From an uncultured Prevotella sp. (lineage in GTDB: Bacteria > Bacteroidota > Bacteroidia > Bacteroidales > Bacteroidaceae), in NCBI GenBank assembly GCA_900548195.1, contig URJQ01000004.1, positions 1-44,351 on the forward strand: 44,351 bases of DNA, given 5' to 3'. A program made the position numbers and the translations under genes. The notes under the pieces are model-generated. The model did no database searches, was not told the DNA's origin, and worked only from the letters and a program-made list of their open reading frames with translations. This document shows, in pieces, positions 25,403 to 33,846 of this stretch (position 1 is its first letter; each line of letters starts with the position of its first letter).

Positions 25403-26167
25403 ATGCTGACATTTACCATCATTACCTGCACTTACAATGCAAGTCAATACATAGACCGGACGCTTGACAGTGTGCTTCGCCAAACCTATCCGCATATCGA
25501 TCACCTCATCATCGACGGACTATCGAAAGACGACACCGTGGAGAAAGCGAAGAAGTATGCTGAAATGCAGTCGCCCCACTCCATCCGCATCAAATGCGAG
25601 AAGGACAAAGGACTCTATGATGCCATGAACAAAGGCATTGACCTGTCCTTGGGCAACTATATCATATTCCTGAATGCCGGCGACATCTTCGCTTCTAACA
25701 CCACTCTGGCTGACATTGCCAAGCAAGTGGAGGGCATGAAGGAACTTCCTGCCGTCATCTATGGCGACACCGACATCGTAAACGAAGCTGGAGAATTCAT
25801 ACGCAAGAGACGTCTCGCTCCGCCTGAGCATCTGGACTGGAAGAGCTTCAAGCATGGAATGCTGGTCTGCCATCAGTCTTTCTATGCCAATACAGACATC
25901 TGCAAGCACGTGCATTACGACATGAAATACCGCTTATCCGCAGATGTGGACTGGTGTATCAGAGTGATGAAGCTGGCAGAGCAAAACAAACGCGAGATAC
26001 ACAACTCCCACCTCACGCTCTGTTCCTACCTCGATGGCGGAATGTCAGTGAAGAATCATCGCGCATCGCTCATAGAGAGATTCCGCGTGATGCAAAGCCA
26101 TTACGGACTGTTCACCGCAGTGTGGATGCACCTGTGGTTCGTCATAAGGGCTTTTACAAAGAAATAA
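25403..26167 (+). CDS. Family 2 glycosyltransferase
   Basis: 254 residues with a GT-A fold. The nucleotide-sugar binding start TIITCTYNASQYIDRTLDSV, the ...DGLSKDDT... segment and KGLYDAMNKGI with LNAGD (the DxD-like site) are typical of WcaA-type GT2 enzymes. No membrane segments are evident apart from a weakly hydrophobic C-terminus, so it is probably cytosolic or peripheral. It closely resembles the GT2 protein at 30684-31394 (shared KGLYDAMNKG / KGIYDAMNKG), suggesting two enzymes of the same glycan pathway. The acceptor and donor sugars cannot be told. Confidence 0.88.
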   Translation: MLTFTIITCTYNASQYIDRTLDSVLRQTYPHIDHLIIDGLSKDDTVEKAKKYAEMQSPHSIRIKCEKDKGLYDAMNKGIDLSLGNYIIFLNAGDIFASNTTLADIAKQVEGMKELPAVIYGDTDIVNEAGEFIRKRRLAPPEHLDWKSFKHGMLVCHQSFYANTDICKHVHYDMKYRLSADVDWCIRVMKLAEQNKREIHNSHLTLCSYLDGGMSVKNHRASLIERFRVMQSHYGLFTAVWMHLWFVIRAFTKK

Positions 26168-26214
26168 CGACCGACCGGAAGATGGAAAGCACCACCTGAC
26201 ACTACTGAAAAGAA

Positions 26215-26616
26215 ATGATAAAAAGACTGAAAGAACTATACGACAGCGACCCCAAATACGGGCAGTTCCTACGCTTCTGCATCAACGGAGTGCTGGCTGT
26301 AGGCATACAGTACGCCGTATATCTCGTCTGCATACTGTGGATGAACGAGTTTGTGGCTAACACTATAGGCTATTTCGTGTCGTTCTGCTGCAACTTTATC
26401 ATCACCAGCTACTGGACTTTCCGCAGCCGTCCGTCATGGAAAAAGCTGACAGGATTTGGCGGTTCACACGTGATAAACTATTTAGTACAGCAATGCTTCC
26501 TCGCGATTTACCTCAATATGGGCATTCCAAAGGAGTGGGCGGCACTCGTGGCAATGTGTTCTGCCGTGCCAATAAACTTCACCCTATTGCATTTCGTCTA
26601 TAAGAAAAAGGACTGA
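26215..26616 (+). CDS. GtrA-family membrane protein
   Basis: 133 residues with four hydrophobic segments and the family pattern FLRFCINGVLAVGIQYAVY, IGYFVSFCCNFIITSYWTFR and VPINFTLLHFVY. GtrA proteins are thought to help move polyprenyl-linked sugars across the inner membrane or to assist glycosyltransferases. It lies 47 bp after the GT2 gene and probably forms a transcription unit with it. Confidence 0.88.
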   Translation: MIKRLKELYDSDPKYGQFLRFCINGVLAVGIQYAVYLVCILWMNEFVANTIGYFVSFCCNFIITSYWTFRSRPSWKKLTGFGGSHVINYLVQQCFLAIYLNMGIPKEWAALVAMCSAVPINFTLLHFVYKKKD

Positions 26617-26706
26617 ATACTACGCTTTTCCAGCGTTTCACATGGTAATTTCACGATAAAATCCAAGTTTTCACACCTACATACGTCGTAATCAAGAAAA
26701 AAAACG

Positions 26707-26714
26707 TACCTTTG
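26707..26714 (+). promoter_or_regulatory. -7 box (TACCTTTG) before the HisC-like gene
   Basis: TACCTTTG matches the -7 consensus 32 bp before the ATG at 26746. No TTTG is found at the ideal -33 distance, so the promoter may be weak or need an activator. Confidence 0.5.
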
Positions 26715-26745
26715 CAGAATTAAAACAACAAAAATATAATCAAAT

Positions 26746-27783
26746 ATGAACTTTCTAGACAGAAACGAATTTAATTTCCAACCTTCAGAAAAAGTCATCA
26801 AAGCCATAAAGGAATTCGACCCAGAAACGCTTTGCTTCTACACCAGAATATATGACGAGGGAAAGAAAAGCGTTGTTACTGTACGTCTTTCGGAGATATA
26901 CAATGTACCTGAAGAACAAATCCTGTTAGGTTATGGCGGTGAGGAAATGCTCAAAAATGCCATTCACTACTATCTGATGGAAGGAGATAACAAGACCATT
27001 CTCATCCCAGAATTTTCATGGTGGTACTATAATCGCGTGGCAGGCGAATGCGGAGGTTCATTCCAGATGTACCCACTCTACGAGACTGATGACACCTTCG
27101 CTTACAATGTCGATGAGGTAATAGAATATACCAACCGCATACATCCACGTATGCTCCTCCTCGCTTCTCCTAATAATCCTACTGGAAACAGCCTCACCTC
27201 TGAGGAAATAGGACGCATCATGGAGAATATTCCTTCTGACACTATGGTGTTTGTGGACGAGGCTTACGCAAGCTTTATCACCACTGATACTGACTATATC
27301 GCTCCGCTCGTGATGAAATATAATAACCTCATCATCGCACGCACACTCAGCAAATTCTATGGTCTCCCAGGTCTCCGCGTAGGATTCGGATTTATCGGTG
27401 CTGGACATGATATGTTCCTCAGCTACTGTAACAAGTACCTTGGCTACAACCGTTTCTCTGAAGCTGTGGCTCTTGCTGCCCTCGAAAGCGACGATCACTA
27501 TCGTAACGTGGCTGATAAGATGGAATGGGACCGCCAACTCTTTAAGAAAGAGCTCGGTAATCTCCCAGGTTTCAAGGTGTATAAGAGTTGTGCAAACTTC
27601 ATCCTCATCAAGTATCCTACTGCTATCAAGGATGAACTGAAGAAGGCAATGGCTGAACAGGACTACAAGATTAAGTTCATGTCTGACAAGGGACTCGAAG
27701 ATTGTCTCCGCATTACTCTCGGTCGCCCTGAGCAAATTCAGGTGGTAGTAGATACTATCAAGCGCTGCGCTACTGCAAAATAA
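26746..27783 (+). CDS. HisC/CobD-like PLP-dependent aminotransferase or decarboxylase
   Basis: 345 residues of fold-type I PLP enzyme. SPNNPTG (141-147), D171 in FVDEAY, PLP-lysine K203 in ARTLSKFYGLPGLR, and R322 in LRITLG for the substrate carboxylate are all present. The best overall match is histidinol-phosphate aminotransferase, a group that also contains threonine-phosphate decarboxylase (CobD) and related phosphoserine decarboxylases. No histidine genes are nearby. It is instead followed by a LicC-like cytidylyltransferase and a LicD gene. I therefore suspect it makes a phospho-amino-alcohol (for example phosphoethanolamine) or a related amino compound for CDP activation. That role is inference; the HisC reaction remains possible. 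Confidence 0.8.
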   Translation: MNFLDRNEFNFQPSEKVIKAIKEFDPETLCFYTRIYDEGKKSVVTVRLSEIYNVPEEQILLGYGGEEMLKNAIHYYLMEGDNKTILIPEFSWWYYNRVAGECGGSFQMYPLYETDDTFAYNVDEVIEYTNRIHPRMLLLASPNNPTGNSLTSEEIGRIMENIPSDTMVFVDEAYASFITTDTDYIAPLVMKYNNLIIARTLSKFYGLPGLRVGFGFIGAGHDMFLSYCNKYLGYNRFSEAVALAALESDDHYRNVADKMEWDRQLFKKELGNLPGFKVYKSCANFILIKYPTAIKDELKKAMAEQDYKIKFMSDKGLEDCLRITLGRPEQIQVVVDTIKRCATAK

Positions 27784-27812
27784 CATTTAAGTAAGTAGGC
27801 TAAAAATATGAA

Positions 27813-27851
27813 ATAAGTAGGTGGTCAATATTGTTTTGATCACCTACTTAT
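27813..27851. repeat. Palindrome sharing the MITE terminus; possible terminator
   Basis: ATAAGTAGGTGGTCA (27813-27827) pairs with TGATCACCTACTTAT (27837-27851). The outer 11 bases equal the terminal repeat of the MITE-like element at 15861-16030. It sits between the HisC-like and LicC-like genes and could be a minimal deletion derivative of that element and/or a hairpin terminator. Confidence 0.6.
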
Positions 27852-27931
27852 ATCAAATAATGGGCTTACATGCCTTTTCCCTACTCCTTCTTACTCATTA
27901 TTCTTTATTCCTCACTTCATATTTTTATTGA

Positions 27932-28669
27932 ATGAAAGCAATAATCCTGGCTGCAGGAATGGCTTCACGCCTCCGCCCTTTGACTGAGAACACACCAAAA
28001 TGCCTACTCAAAGTGGGCGAGAAATGCTTGTTGCAACGTAGCATTGACGCATTGATAAGCAATGGAATACACGACTTTGTCATCGTGACTGGTTACCTCC
28101 ATGAGATGATAGAGACATTCGTCGCTGAGCAATATGGCAATAGCATTAACGTGAAGTTTATCCACAATGCCGTATTCGACTCCACCAACAATATCTATTC
28201 TCTCTGGCTTGCACGCCCTGAAGCAGAAGGACAGGACATTCTCTTGCTCGACTCTGACCTGCTCTATGACCCTCAAATCATAGCAAGAGTGCTGGCATCA
28301 GACGCTGACAACGTGCTCACCCTTATCCGACACGAACTCGGTGAGGAAGAGATGAAGGTGGTATTAGACCCTAATAACGGCACTATCACCGAAATAAGCA
28401 AGACCTGTAATCCTGCTGATGCAGAGGGAGAAAGCCTCGGTATCGAAAAGATGGGACGAGATTATACTAACGCTCTCTATCAGGAACTGGAGCCTATGAT
28501 GAATGAGGAGCACCTCGAAAACGTATTCTATGAGCGTGCTTTCGAGCGCCTTCTTGCTAAAGGACATACATATAAGGTCATTGATGTGACCGAACTATTC
28601 TCTTGCGAGCTCGATACCGTGGAGGATTTCGAGAATGCTAAGGCAAAAATTCCTGCTGAATTATACTAA
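27932..28669 (+). CDS. LicC-like CTP:phosphocholine (or phosphoethanolamine) cytidylyltransferase
   Basis: 245 residues of the NTP-transferase family. The N-terminal signature LAAGMASRLRPLT (7-18), lysine K23 in NTPKCLLKVG, NNIYSLW (86-92, close to the NNIYSMY of pneumococcal LicC) and metal-binding LLDSD (105-109) are visible. The length is close to that of LicC. The reaction would be CTP plus a phospho-alcohol to CDP-alcohol plus diphosphate. The neighbours, a PLP enzyme upstream and LicD downstream, support a phospho-amino-alcohol decoration pathway. Which alcohol is used cannot be read from the sequence. Confidence 0.8.
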   Translation: MKAIILAAGMASRLRPLTENTPKCLLKVGEKCLLQRSIDALISNGIHDFVIVTGYLHEMIETFVAEQYGNSINVKFIHNAVFDSTNNIYSLWLARPEAEGQDILLLDSDLLYDPQIIARVLASDADNVLTLIRHELGEEEMKVVLDPNNGTITEISKTCNPADAEGESLGIEKMGRDYTNALYQELEPMMNEEHLENVFYERAFERLLAKGHTYKVIDVTELFSCELDTVEDFENAKAKIPAELY

Positions 28670-28681
28670 ACAAAGGCATAT

Positions 28682-29749
28682 ATGAAGGTCGGATTTGACG
28701 CTAAAAGATACTTTCACAATAATACAGGACTGGGAAACTACAGCCGTACTCTTGTGGACGGACTGAAAAATATGTTTCCCGACAATGACTACATACTCTA
28801 TGATGAGAAATCATTCACACGCACATTCCGCCTTGGACACAAAGCGGAAAGCGATGGGTGTGACATCTTTCATGGACTTAGCAACGAGTTGCCTTTCGAC
28901 ATAAAGGGAAGAAAAGCGAAGAGCATTGTTACAATGCACGATGTGGCATGGCTCACTTTCCCCGATATGTACCACTGGGCTGACCGCCATATCTACGACT
29001 ATAAATATGGCAATTCATGCAAAAGAGCGGATAAGGTAATCGCTATTTCTGAATCTACCAAGCGTGATGTAATACGTTTCTACGGTGTTCCAGAGGATAG
29101 AATCGAGGTAATATATCAGCCAGTGCAGGAGTATTACTACTCTCCACTGTCACAAAGTGACTGCGACCGCTTTATCAGAGAGCAGTTTGGAGAAGATGGT
29201 CTCCCCCCTTATATCCTATATGTAGGTAGTATCAACTCCAGAAAAAACCTTCTCGGTGCGCTCCAAGCCCTCACTCTTATTCCTGAAGAGCAGCGTCCTC
29301 TATTGCTGATTGTGGGCAACGGGAGGGAATATCGCCATGAGTGTGAAGCTTTTATACAAAAGAATCATCTGGAGAAATACACGAGAATAGAGACTTCTAT
29401 CCATAATAATTTGCTCCTTCAGGCACTCTATACCAACGCTATGGCGTTCATATATCCATCTTTCTACGAAGGTTTCGGACTGCCCGTGGTGGAAGCAGCG
29501 CTACAAAAGACACCTGTCATCACCACGACTGTAAGCTCCTTGCCAGAAGCTGCCGGCCCTGACGCTTGCCTGATAGACCCTCACAGCGATGATGCCGTCG
29601 AGCAAATGAGGCACTATATGGAGAAACTATGCTCGGACAGACATTATGCTGACGAAGTGGGAACCAAAATGGAAGCCTACTCCCGCGCAATGTTCTCACC
29701 GGAGAAGCTCACTTCCGACATCATGAATCTTTATCAGATGGTTCTGTAA
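28682..29749 (+). CDS. Family 4 glycosyltransferase (GT-B fold)
   Basis: 355 residues. The N-terminal GTYSR-like loop (NNTGLGNYSRTLVDGL), the middle segment YILYVGSINSRKNL, and the C-terminal EX7E-type region YPSFYEGFGLPVVEAALQ are classical for GT4 enzymes (mannosyltransferase-like group). It begins 12 bp after the LicC-like gene, so the two are probably cotranscribed. It would add a sugar from a nucleotide donor to a lipid-linked or LPS glycan in the cytosol. Confidence 0.9.
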   Translation: MKVGFDAKRYFHNNTGLGNYSRTLVDGLKNMFPDNDYILYDEKSFTRTFRLGHKAESDGCDIFHGLSNELPFDIKGRKAKSIVTMHDVAWLTFPDMYHWADRHIYDYKYGNSCKRADKVIAISESTKRDVIRFYGVPEDRIEVIYQPVQEYYYSPLSQSDCDRFIREQFGEDGLPPYILYVGSINSRKNLLGALQALTLIPEEQRPLLLIVGNGREYRHECEAFIQKNHLEKYTRIETSIHNNLLLQALYTNAMAFIYPSFYEGFGLPVVEAALQKTPVITTTVSSLPEAAGPDACLIDPHSDDAVEQMRHYMEKLCSDRHYADEVGTKMEAYSRAMFSPEKLTSDIMNLYQMVL

Positions 29750-29840
29750 ATTATCACCGTTATGTGAAAACTCTATTAGAATAATGACGTTTTGTTATAG
29801 CTAATTTATAGAACCACCCTAACTCGAAATGTAATACCAC

Positions 29841-30677
29841 ATGGCAAATTACGATATTCGTCCTCTTCAACTTCGCATTCTTAAAATCCTGCAGGCCATT
29901 GACTCTGTATGCAAGGAGCACGACCTGAGATACTATCTCTGGGCTGGAACAATGCTCGGAGCCGTCCGTCATAAGGGCTTCATACCGTGGGATGACGACC
30001 TGGACATAGCTATGCCACGCAAAGACTATGAGATTCTGATGCAGCATGCCAAGGAATGGATTCCACAACCCTATGAAGCCAAGTGCGCAGAGATTGACCC
30101 TACATATTCGGGAGCGTTCGCAAAAGTCATCGACAGCAGCACTACGCTTATCGAGCGTGAGCACTACAACTATCTCGCAGGCATCTATATCGACATCTTT
30201 CCCCTCGACGGAATGCCGAAATCACACGTTATGCAAATGTGGCAGATGACAAAATACAAGGCATACTGCAAGCTGATATACTTCTATCACCGCGATCCTT
30301 TCAAGCACGGACATGGTCCGAGCAGCTGGATTCCATTGACTGTGAAAAAGCTTTTCACACATGATGGACTGCACAAAAGCGTTCGCAAGGTGATGATGCG
30401 CTACTCTTACGACGATTCAAAGTACGTAATAGACTATGATGACAAGAACCTCAGAGGACTGATGCAGAAAGACATCGTCAATCCTCCTGCGCTTGTCCGC
30501 TTTGAAGACGGAATGTTCAGCGGTGTAGCACAACCAGATATATATCTTACAAAGAAATATGGCGACTACATGACCATCCCGTCAGGAGAGCATCAGCGAC
30601 AGCATAACTTCTTTTACCTCGATTACAATACTCCATACAAGGAATATCACGACAAGCGTTCCTTCACCAACAGATAG
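29841..30677 (+). CDS. LicD-family phosphotransferase (first copy)
   Basis: 278 residues with the LicD hallmark at about 35-60: AGTMLGAVRHKGFIP, then W50-D-D-D-L-D55, the acidic metal-binding cluster. LicD proteins move phosphocholine (or similar) from CDP-alcohol onto glycans. A LicC-like gene 1.2 kb upstream in the same direction supports this role here. A second, distinct LicD lies at 32832-33713. It is followed 6 bp later by a GT2 gene, indicating one transcript. Confidence 0.88.
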   Translation: MANYDIRPLQLRILKILQAIDSVCKEHDLRYYLWAGTMLGAVRHKGFIPWDDDLDIAMPRKDYEILMQHAKEWIPQPYEAKCAEIDPTYSGAFAKVIDSSTTLIEREHYNYLAGIYIDIFPLDGMPKSHVMQMWQMTKYKAYCKLIYFYHRDPFKHGHGPSSWIPLTVKKLFTHDGLHKSVRKVMMRYSYDDSKYVIDYDDKNLRGLMQKDIVNPPALVRFEDGMFSGVAQPDIYLTKKYGDYMTIPSGEHQRQHNFFYLDYNTPYKEYHDKRSFTNR

Positions 30678-30683
30678 ATAAAG

Positions 30684-31394
30684 ATGCAACAAAAGGTTAC
30701 TGTCATAACGGTTTGCTTCAATGCAGAGAATGAACTGAAGCGAACTGTGGAAAGTGTATTGAGTCAGGATTACGGCAATCTTGAACTCGTAATCGTGGAT
30801 GGCGGATCGAAAGACCATACGAAAGACTATCTGCTGACGCTGCCACAGGACAGGATAAAATGGATTTCCGAGCCTGACAAAGGCATCTATGACGCTATGA
30901 ACAAGGGCGTAAGGATGGCAACCGGCGACTGGATTATCTTCCTGAATTCCGCAGATACCTTTACCGGAACTTCCGTAGTGAGCCAGGTCTTTGATGGTAT
31001 CACCCCTGATAACGACATCATCTATGGCGACGTGATGAAAGACGGCATCGTGAAAAAGGCAGAAGAAGTGCACAACAGCCACCGTATGTTCTTCTGCCAT
31101 CAATGCGTTTTCGTCAGAAAGAAACTGCTCTCCGAATGCCCTTTCGACCTAAAATACAGGATGTCGGCAGACTTCAAGTTCTTCAAACTTATGGTATTGC
31201 GAAACAAGAACTTCGTAAAAAAGGACATTCCTATCGCCAATTTCGACCAGACAGGCATATCAAACACGCACCGTTCTGCCGGTATTGCCGAGAACATCCG
31301 CATCATATTCGAGGTGGATAGCATGAAAGATATTCTCAAACTCGCACCAAGAATGATTTTCCAATACATGATGTGCAGACTGAGGGGTAAGTGA
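30684..31394 (+). CDS. Family 2 glycosyltransferase
   Basis: 236 residues. It has TVITVCFNAENELKRTVESV at the N-terminus, IVDGGSKDHT, KGIYDAMNKGV and LNSAD, the metal-binding site, matching WcaA-like GT2 enzymes. It starts 6 bp after the LicD gene. It is similar in layout to the GT2 gene at 25403. The sugar specificity is unknown. Confidence 0.88.
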   Translation: MQQKVTVITVCFNAENELKRTVESVLSQDYGNLELVIVDGGSKDHTKDYLLTLPQDRIKWISEPDKGIYDAMNKGVRMATGDWIIFLNSADTFTGTSVVSQVFDGITPDNDIIYGDVMKDGIVKKAEEVHNSHRMFFCHQCVFVRKKLLSECPFDLKYRMSADFKFFKLMVLRNKNFVKKDIPIANFDQTGISNTHRSAGIAENIRIIFEVDSMKDILKLAPRMIFQYMMCRLRGK

Positions 31395-31476
31395 CTGCCC
31401 CACTCCATGCCGTCATTTCATGTTCTCCCTTTACTTTATCAAAGCATAACCACTGCCATATTATATCCCGAAAAGA

Positions 31477-32226
31477 ATGAAAAAGCGAATAATTCTCTCC
31501 ACTGAAAGCCAGTACGTCCACGACTTGATGGAACGGATACCGGAAGCATTTGCATCCGGCGAGGGGGAGTTATTGTACGACAAGCGCAACAAGATTCGCC
31601 GTTTCACACTGGAAGATGGAAGCGTGGTCATAGTGAAACAATACAAGAAGCCTAACTTCTTCCAGCGGATATGCTACAGCACATTCTGGAACAACAAGGC
31701 AAAGAAATCATATATCTTCGGCAACAGGCTGCTGAATCTCGGCATTGACACGCCACGCCCTATCGCTGCTGTCACCTATTATAATAATATAGGGATGGTA
31801 AACCGATACTATTTCGCTTCCACGGAGGACAGCCGACCTGACTGTCTCATTCTCCGTGATGGCAATATGGACAATCCCCAGCCGCTGATAGATGCGCTTT
31901 CCGCTTACCTCATCCATCTGCATGAGTTGGGATTCCTGCATGGTGACACCAATCTCTCCAACTTTCTCTACTCCAGGAATGCAGACGGCTCATTCTCATT
32001 CTCGGTGATTGACACCAACCGGTCACACTTTCTCGGTCGCCCTGCCAGCAGAAAAGAAGCGTTATCCAATCTCATTCGCCTCACCCACAAGCGGTCATTG
32101 CTCTGCGAAATCATCACTTCCTACGCCTTGCAGCGTGGATGGAACGCCGAAGATGCAGTGAAGACGGTATTCCATCTCATAGAAAAAAGGGAGAAAAGGA
32201 AAAACTTTCTGCATTTATTCAAGTGA
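31477..32226 (+). CDS. Lipopolysaccharide core / Kdo kinase-like protein (WaaP/KdkA superfamily)
   Basis: 249 residues with a protein-kinase-like fold. K54 in VVIVKQYKK is the probable ATP-binding lysine, HGDTNLSNFL (155-164) gives the catalytic Asp157 and Asn162, and IDTNR (178-182) supplies the metal-binding Asp. Relatives phosphorylate Kdo or heptose in the LPS inner core. It closes the plus-strand envelope cluster. A hairpin-rich gap separates it from the opposing cluster. Substrate assignment is by family only. Confidence 0.78.
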   Translation: MKKRIILSTESQYVHDLMERIPEAFASGEGELLYDKRNKIRRFTLEDGSVVIVKQYKKPNFFQRICYSTFWNNKAKKSYIFGNRLLNLGIDTPRPIAAVTYYNNIGMVNRYYFASTEDSRPDCLILRDGNMDNPQPLIDALSAYLIHLHELGFLHGDTNLSNFLYSRNADGSFSFSVIDTNRSHFLGRPASRKEALSNLIRLTHKRSLLCEIITSYALQRGWNAEDAVKTVFHLIEKREKRKNFLHLFK

Positions 32227-32294
32227 TTTCCGGTCTCCTTTTGGTCTGTATTGTTGTTCACTAAGAATAAAGCTCAACTATCGCAGACAAAAGA

Positions 32295-32326
32295 AATGCC
32301 CCTCAGTCCCCACTGTCGTGGGGAAG
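32295..32326. repeat. Short dispersed hairpin repeat (copy 2 of 2)
   Basis: ATGCCCCTCAGT, CCCCAC-TGTC-GTGGGG, AAG: identical to 8979-9010 except for one loop base. In both cases it lies within about 70 bp after a stop codon on the plus strand. Confidence 0.7.
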
Positions 32327-32628
32327 ATTAAAACATCAATAGAGAAAAATAAAGAAAAAATAGAAAAATATATTTGTTTATTTTTATTTGTTGATATTTT
32401 ATTGTAGGTTATCAGCTTGGCAGATAAAACCCGCCAAATCAACATTCCACAAACATAGTCTATAAGCCAAATAATCGCAATGTGGCTTATATCAGAATCC
32501 ACACAGATACAGTTAAACAAACGATATGCGTTACGTTGCAGGGCTTTACGGCATGGAAAATTGTCCTGTTTTTCCAGTTTCGCAACGCGACAAGAAAGCT
32601 GCTTTGTAACACATTGATAACCAATAGA

Positions 32629-32716
32629 ATGCAAAAGCATAGTTTTTACAATGCAAAAGCATAGATATTACCTCCTAATATCATAGCTTTTACGAGGTAA
32701 TATCTATGCTTTTACT
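32629..32716. repeat. 22-bp modular repeat array (4 units) containing a ~21-bp inverted repeat
   Basis: Four consecutive 22-bp units begin at 32629, 32651, 32673 and 32695, each ending in a TTTTAC/TATTAC + 1 base pattern and having CATAG or CTATG in the middle. Arms AAAAGCATAGATATTACCTC and GAGGTAATATCTATGCTTTT are inverted copies. At least two, probably three, more units occur at 44285-44350. The position between convergent genes would also suit termination in both directions. Confidence 0.65.
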
Positions 32717-32831
32717 TTCCAATATCTCAACTATCGCGGAATAATAGCCGAGTCTTCTCCCTTTTGTTCCATTTTTCCTATCCACATCTACCATGGGTAT
32801 ATGAATGCTACATCTCAAATCATAGCATCAC

Positions 32832-33713
32832 TTAGCGTCGCTTCAGATACTCTTCATACGGCTTTTCTGCATCATAAAGCATGGTGCCGTGCATCGTAGG
32901 TGCCTGAACCGGCTTCATATAGTCGCCATATTCGAGGCGAAGAAGCTCGTCATAACCTGATGGACACGGTATCATCAGATGCTCAAATGGCAGCATTAAG
33001 GTCTCTTTATAGCAGCCCAGATACTTGATTGGCAGAGTCATATTCTGACAAAGGAAGGCTCCATACGCCTTGCGATCATCCATTTCCACGGACTTTACCA
33101 CCTTTTCAAACTGCTCATACCAATATTTGTCCGACAGAATCTTAGTGTGGTTTCGGCACCAGAGATAAAGGGACTTCGGCAGACAGTGGGTCAATTTGCG
33201 CACGAGTTTCAATTTCTGGTTTGCTTTTCTCACCTTTACATAATGGCGTTTAAGGGCACGTGGATTAGAAGGAAGCGTGTCAATGACGAAGATATCTATG
33301 AATATGTTCTGCTGATGACGCTGTGGCTTGCCGTCAGTGCGTATCGCTGTGGTGCCTTTCATGTGGAGCTGGGCATAGCGGTTGATGTAATATGGATGCG
33401 AACTGATGGTCTGCAGATAGTAAGGATCTTCGAATTCATCCGACAATTCCAGCAGTTTGTCATAGTCGCTGCGCAGCATTGCCACATCAATATCATCGTC
33501 CCAAGGAATGAAACCCTTTTCTCTGACGGCACCGATGAGCGTTCCCGAGTCAGCAAAGACACGGAGATTATGCTCCTTGCAGACGCGCATCAGTTCCTGA
33601 AAGAGGTCCATCTGCACCGCCCAAGCTTTCTTCATAGTCTCGGATATGGTGTAATCTCTCCTTGTTTCTTCGTTCAGAAAGCCTTCCGGAACTGGGTATT
33701 TCAAGTTTAGCAT
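32832..33713 (-). CDS. LicD-family phosphotransferase (second copy)
   Basis: 293 residues with the LicD core: DSGTLIGAVREKGFIP followed by W71-D-D-D-I-D76. It is clearly different from the LicD at 29841, for example in its longer N-terminus. It would transfer a phospho-alcohol from a CDP carrier to a glycan. It is the last gene of the minus-strand envelope cluster. The 133-bp space upstream contains a hairpin-tail repeat. Whether both LicD enzymes use the product of the LicC-like gene is unknown. Confidence 0.88.
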   Translation of the reverse strand: MLNLKYPVPEGFLNEETRRDYTISETMKKAWAVQMDLFQELMRVCKEHNLRVFADSGTLIGAVREKGFIPWDDDIDVAMLRSDYDKLLELSDEFEDPYYLQTISSHPYYINRYAQLHMKGTTAIRTDGKPQRHQQNIFIDIFVIDTLPSNPRALKRHYVKVRKANQKLKLVRKLTHCLPKSLYLWCRNHTKILSDKYWYEQFEKVVKSVEMDDRKAYGAFLCQNMTLPIKYLGCYKETLMLPFEHLMIPCPSGYDELLRLEYGDYMKPVQAPTMHGTMLYDAEKPYEEYLKRR

Positions 33714-33756
33714 TGTTGTTGTTTTCTTTAGATTGGGGTGTTATTCGTGAGCGGAA

Positions 33757-33785
33757 TTGCCCGTAAAAGCGGGCAACACAGTGGC
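33757..33785. repeat. Hairpin-tail repeat, copy 2
   Basis: TTGCCCG-TAAAAG-CGGGCAA followed by CACAGTGGC. The loop and tail are identical to copy 1 at 20969 while every stem pair differs in sequence or order, so structure is kept and not sequence. Confidence 0.7.
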
Positions 33786-33846
33786 TCTTCGATGTCGTGG
33801 GATTATTATTGCAGATATATATGAGAGACACTGCTGACAAATATGA

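Larger units (their letters stand above)
32227..32831. other. 605-bp gap between convergent clusters; repeats only
   Basis: It contains copy 2 of the CCCCAC hairpin repeat (32295-32326), an A/T-rich fold-back-like stretch around 32335-32410, and four 22-bp modular units (32629-32716). The part between ~32410 and 32628 has no gene I can support. It may belong to the same repeat block, since TTTCGCAACG near 32578 also occurs at ~44212 before the second 22-bp array. Confidence 0.6.

Noticed and set aside
26746..28669. Aminoethylphosphonate (phosphonate) pathway
   Set aside because: No PEP mutase or phosphonopyruvate decarboxylase gene is present in the window, and the PLP enzyme is HisC-like and not of the AEP transaminase class.
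32629..32716. Possible CRISPR array of short repeats
   Set aside because: The 22-bp units are contiguous, contain inverted arms and have no spacers.
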